Source of the DNA: Neptunomonas antarctica
GTDB lineage: Bacteria > Pseudomonadota > Gammaproteobacteria > Pseudomonadales > Balneatricaceae
Length of the DNA: 64,000 bases
Reading direction: 5' to 3'
NCBI RefSeq assembly: GCF_001305295.1
Contig: NZ_LJSI01000053.1
Location: 744,001-808,000 of the forward strand
The position numbers and the translations under genes were made by a program. This document shows positions 61,840 through 64,000 of the stretch, piece by piece. The notes beneath the pieces were generated by a model. It saw only the letters and a program-made list of their open reading frames with translations, made no database searches and had not been told where the DNA came from. Position 1 is the stretch's first letter, and each line of letters opens with the position of its first letter.

Positions 61840-62613
61840 ATGCAAGTTTGGGCCATTGCAAATCAAAAGGGTGGTGTTGGAAAAACCACGACCGTCGTTA
61901 CGTTGGCGGGTTTGTTGGCTGAAGTTGGCTACAAAGTTCTTATGGTTGACCTTGATCCACATGGCTCTCTAACCAGCTATTTTCAGTATGATCCTGATGA
62001 GTTAGATCATAGTGTGTATGACCTTTTTGTTACTCAAGGGGATGTGACGGCAGTACAAGTTAAATCATTACTCTGTAACACTAATGTCGAGAGCATACAG
62101 TTGTTGCCTGCGTCAACCGCTATGGCGACACTTGAGCGGCGTGCTATAGAGCATCATGGTATGGGGTTGCAGGTTGCTAAAGCATTGCGTCATCTCAAAG
62201 GCAGCTATGATTATGTATTGATTGATAGTCCTCCGGTATTAGGCGTGCTCATGGTGAATGCATTAGCGGCTTGCAATCATTTGCTGATTCCCGCACAAAC
62301 TGAGTTCCTTGCGTTGAAAGGCCTTGAGCGGATGATTCGAACGATCAGTATGATCAATCGTGCCCGTAAGAAAAAATTAAAATATACTATTATTCCTACT
62401 TTCTATGATCGCAGGACTCAGGCCTCGGTTAGCTGTTTGCGTGAATTGCATAAATGCTACCCTGACGAGCTGGCTAGTGCTGTTGTTCCTATCGATACAA
62501 AATTCCGAAATGCCAGTATGAAGGGTGTTGTTCCGTCATCATTAGATGCTAGTAGTCGAGGCGTGAATGCCTATGCGCGCTTGCTGCGTACGTTAATTGA
62601 GCAGCAGGGGTGA
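61840..62613 (+). CDS. parC: ParA-like ATPase ParC (chemotaxis array positioning)
   Basis: A Walker-type ATPase with the deviant P-loop IANQKGGVGKTTTVVTLAG, the motif VDLDPHGSLTSYF and VLIDSPPVLG. 257 residues. In Vibrio, ParC, encoded between cheB and parP, localises chemotaxis arrays to the flagellated pole and hands them to daughter cells. The same position here (cheB-parC-parP) makes this role likely; it is unlikely to be a chromosome ParA because no parB follows. parP starts 6 bases after the stop. Confidence 0.9.
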   Translation: MQVWAIANQKGGVGKTTTVVTLAGLLAEVGYKVLMVDLDPHGSLTSYFQYDPDELDHSVYDLFVTQGDVTAVQVKSLLCNTNVESIQLLPASTAMATLERRAIEHHGMGLQVAKALRHLKGSYDYVLIDSPPVLGVLMVNALAACNHLLIPAQTEFLALKGLERMIRTISMINRARKKKLKYTIIPTFYDRRTQASVSCLRELHKCYPDELASAVVPIDTKFRNASMKGVVPSSLDASSRGVNAYARLLRTLIEQQG

Positions 62614-62619
62614 TCGGCT

Positions 62620-63996
<1,377 letters not shown>

Positions 63997-64000
63997 AAGT

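Overview
The window is an almost complete polar-flagellum and chemotaxis locus from a marine-type gammaproteobacterium. The gene order (flgM/N/A, cheV-cheR, flgB to flgL, flagellin, flaG-fliD-fliS, the fleQ-fleS-fleR cascade, fliE to fliR-flhB, flhA-flhF-fleN-fliA, cheY-cheZ-cheA-cheB, parC-parP) is that of polar flagellates such as Pseudomonas, Marinobacter and Vibrio. The moderate G+C and protein flavour suggest the Oceanospirillaceae (Neptunomonas/Amphritea-like). This placement is inference only; no 16S or other marker is present.

Layout. 1-2.9 kb: a 5'-truncated TPR protein, tRNA-Arg(CCT), and leftward flgA, flgM, flgN. 3-4.8 kb: cheV and cheR. 4.9-16.5 kb: rod, hook and hook-junction genes flgBCDE and flgFGHIJKL, then a leftward fliT-like gene. 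17-22.1 kb: flagellin, flaG, fliD, fliS. 22.5-26.7 kb: fleQ and fleSR. 26.9-38.6 kb: a non-flagellar acetate module (acs, crbR, crbS, a two-subunit sodium:solute symporter, a DUF294/CBS protein and a DnaQ-like exonuclease) lying between fleR and fliE, which are commonly adjacent in related clusters. 38.8-51.9 kb: basal body, switch and export genes fliEFGHIJ-KLMNOPQR-flhB. 52-57.2 kb: flhA, flhF, fleN, fliA. 57.2-64 kb: cheYZAB, then the ParC/ParP polar array-positioning pair. The next gene (probably cheW) is outside the window.

Regulation is readable from the DNA. Sigma-54 -24/-12 elements (TGGC-N7-TTGC type) precede flgB, flgF, flaG, fliE, fliK and flhA, matching control by FleQ and FleR. 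Sigma-28 elements (TAAA-N15-GCCGATAA type) precede flgM, flagellin (two in tandem) and cheY, matching FliA control with FlgM as anti-sigma factor. Three of the sigma-54 elements overlap or abut the intrinsic terminator of the preceding gene.

The most unusual features are: a perfect run of 123 CCAGAG hexamers encoding (Pro-Glu)123 inside parP; a 28-unit Ala-Gln-Thr repeat in fliK; a 13-bp tandem triplication between fliM and fliN that creates a relay of two overlapping mini-ORFs leading to fliN; repeated FliM-like acidic motifs in the CheA linker; and a shared 14-bp near-palindrome upstream of acs and of the symporter operon that may be the CrbR operator.
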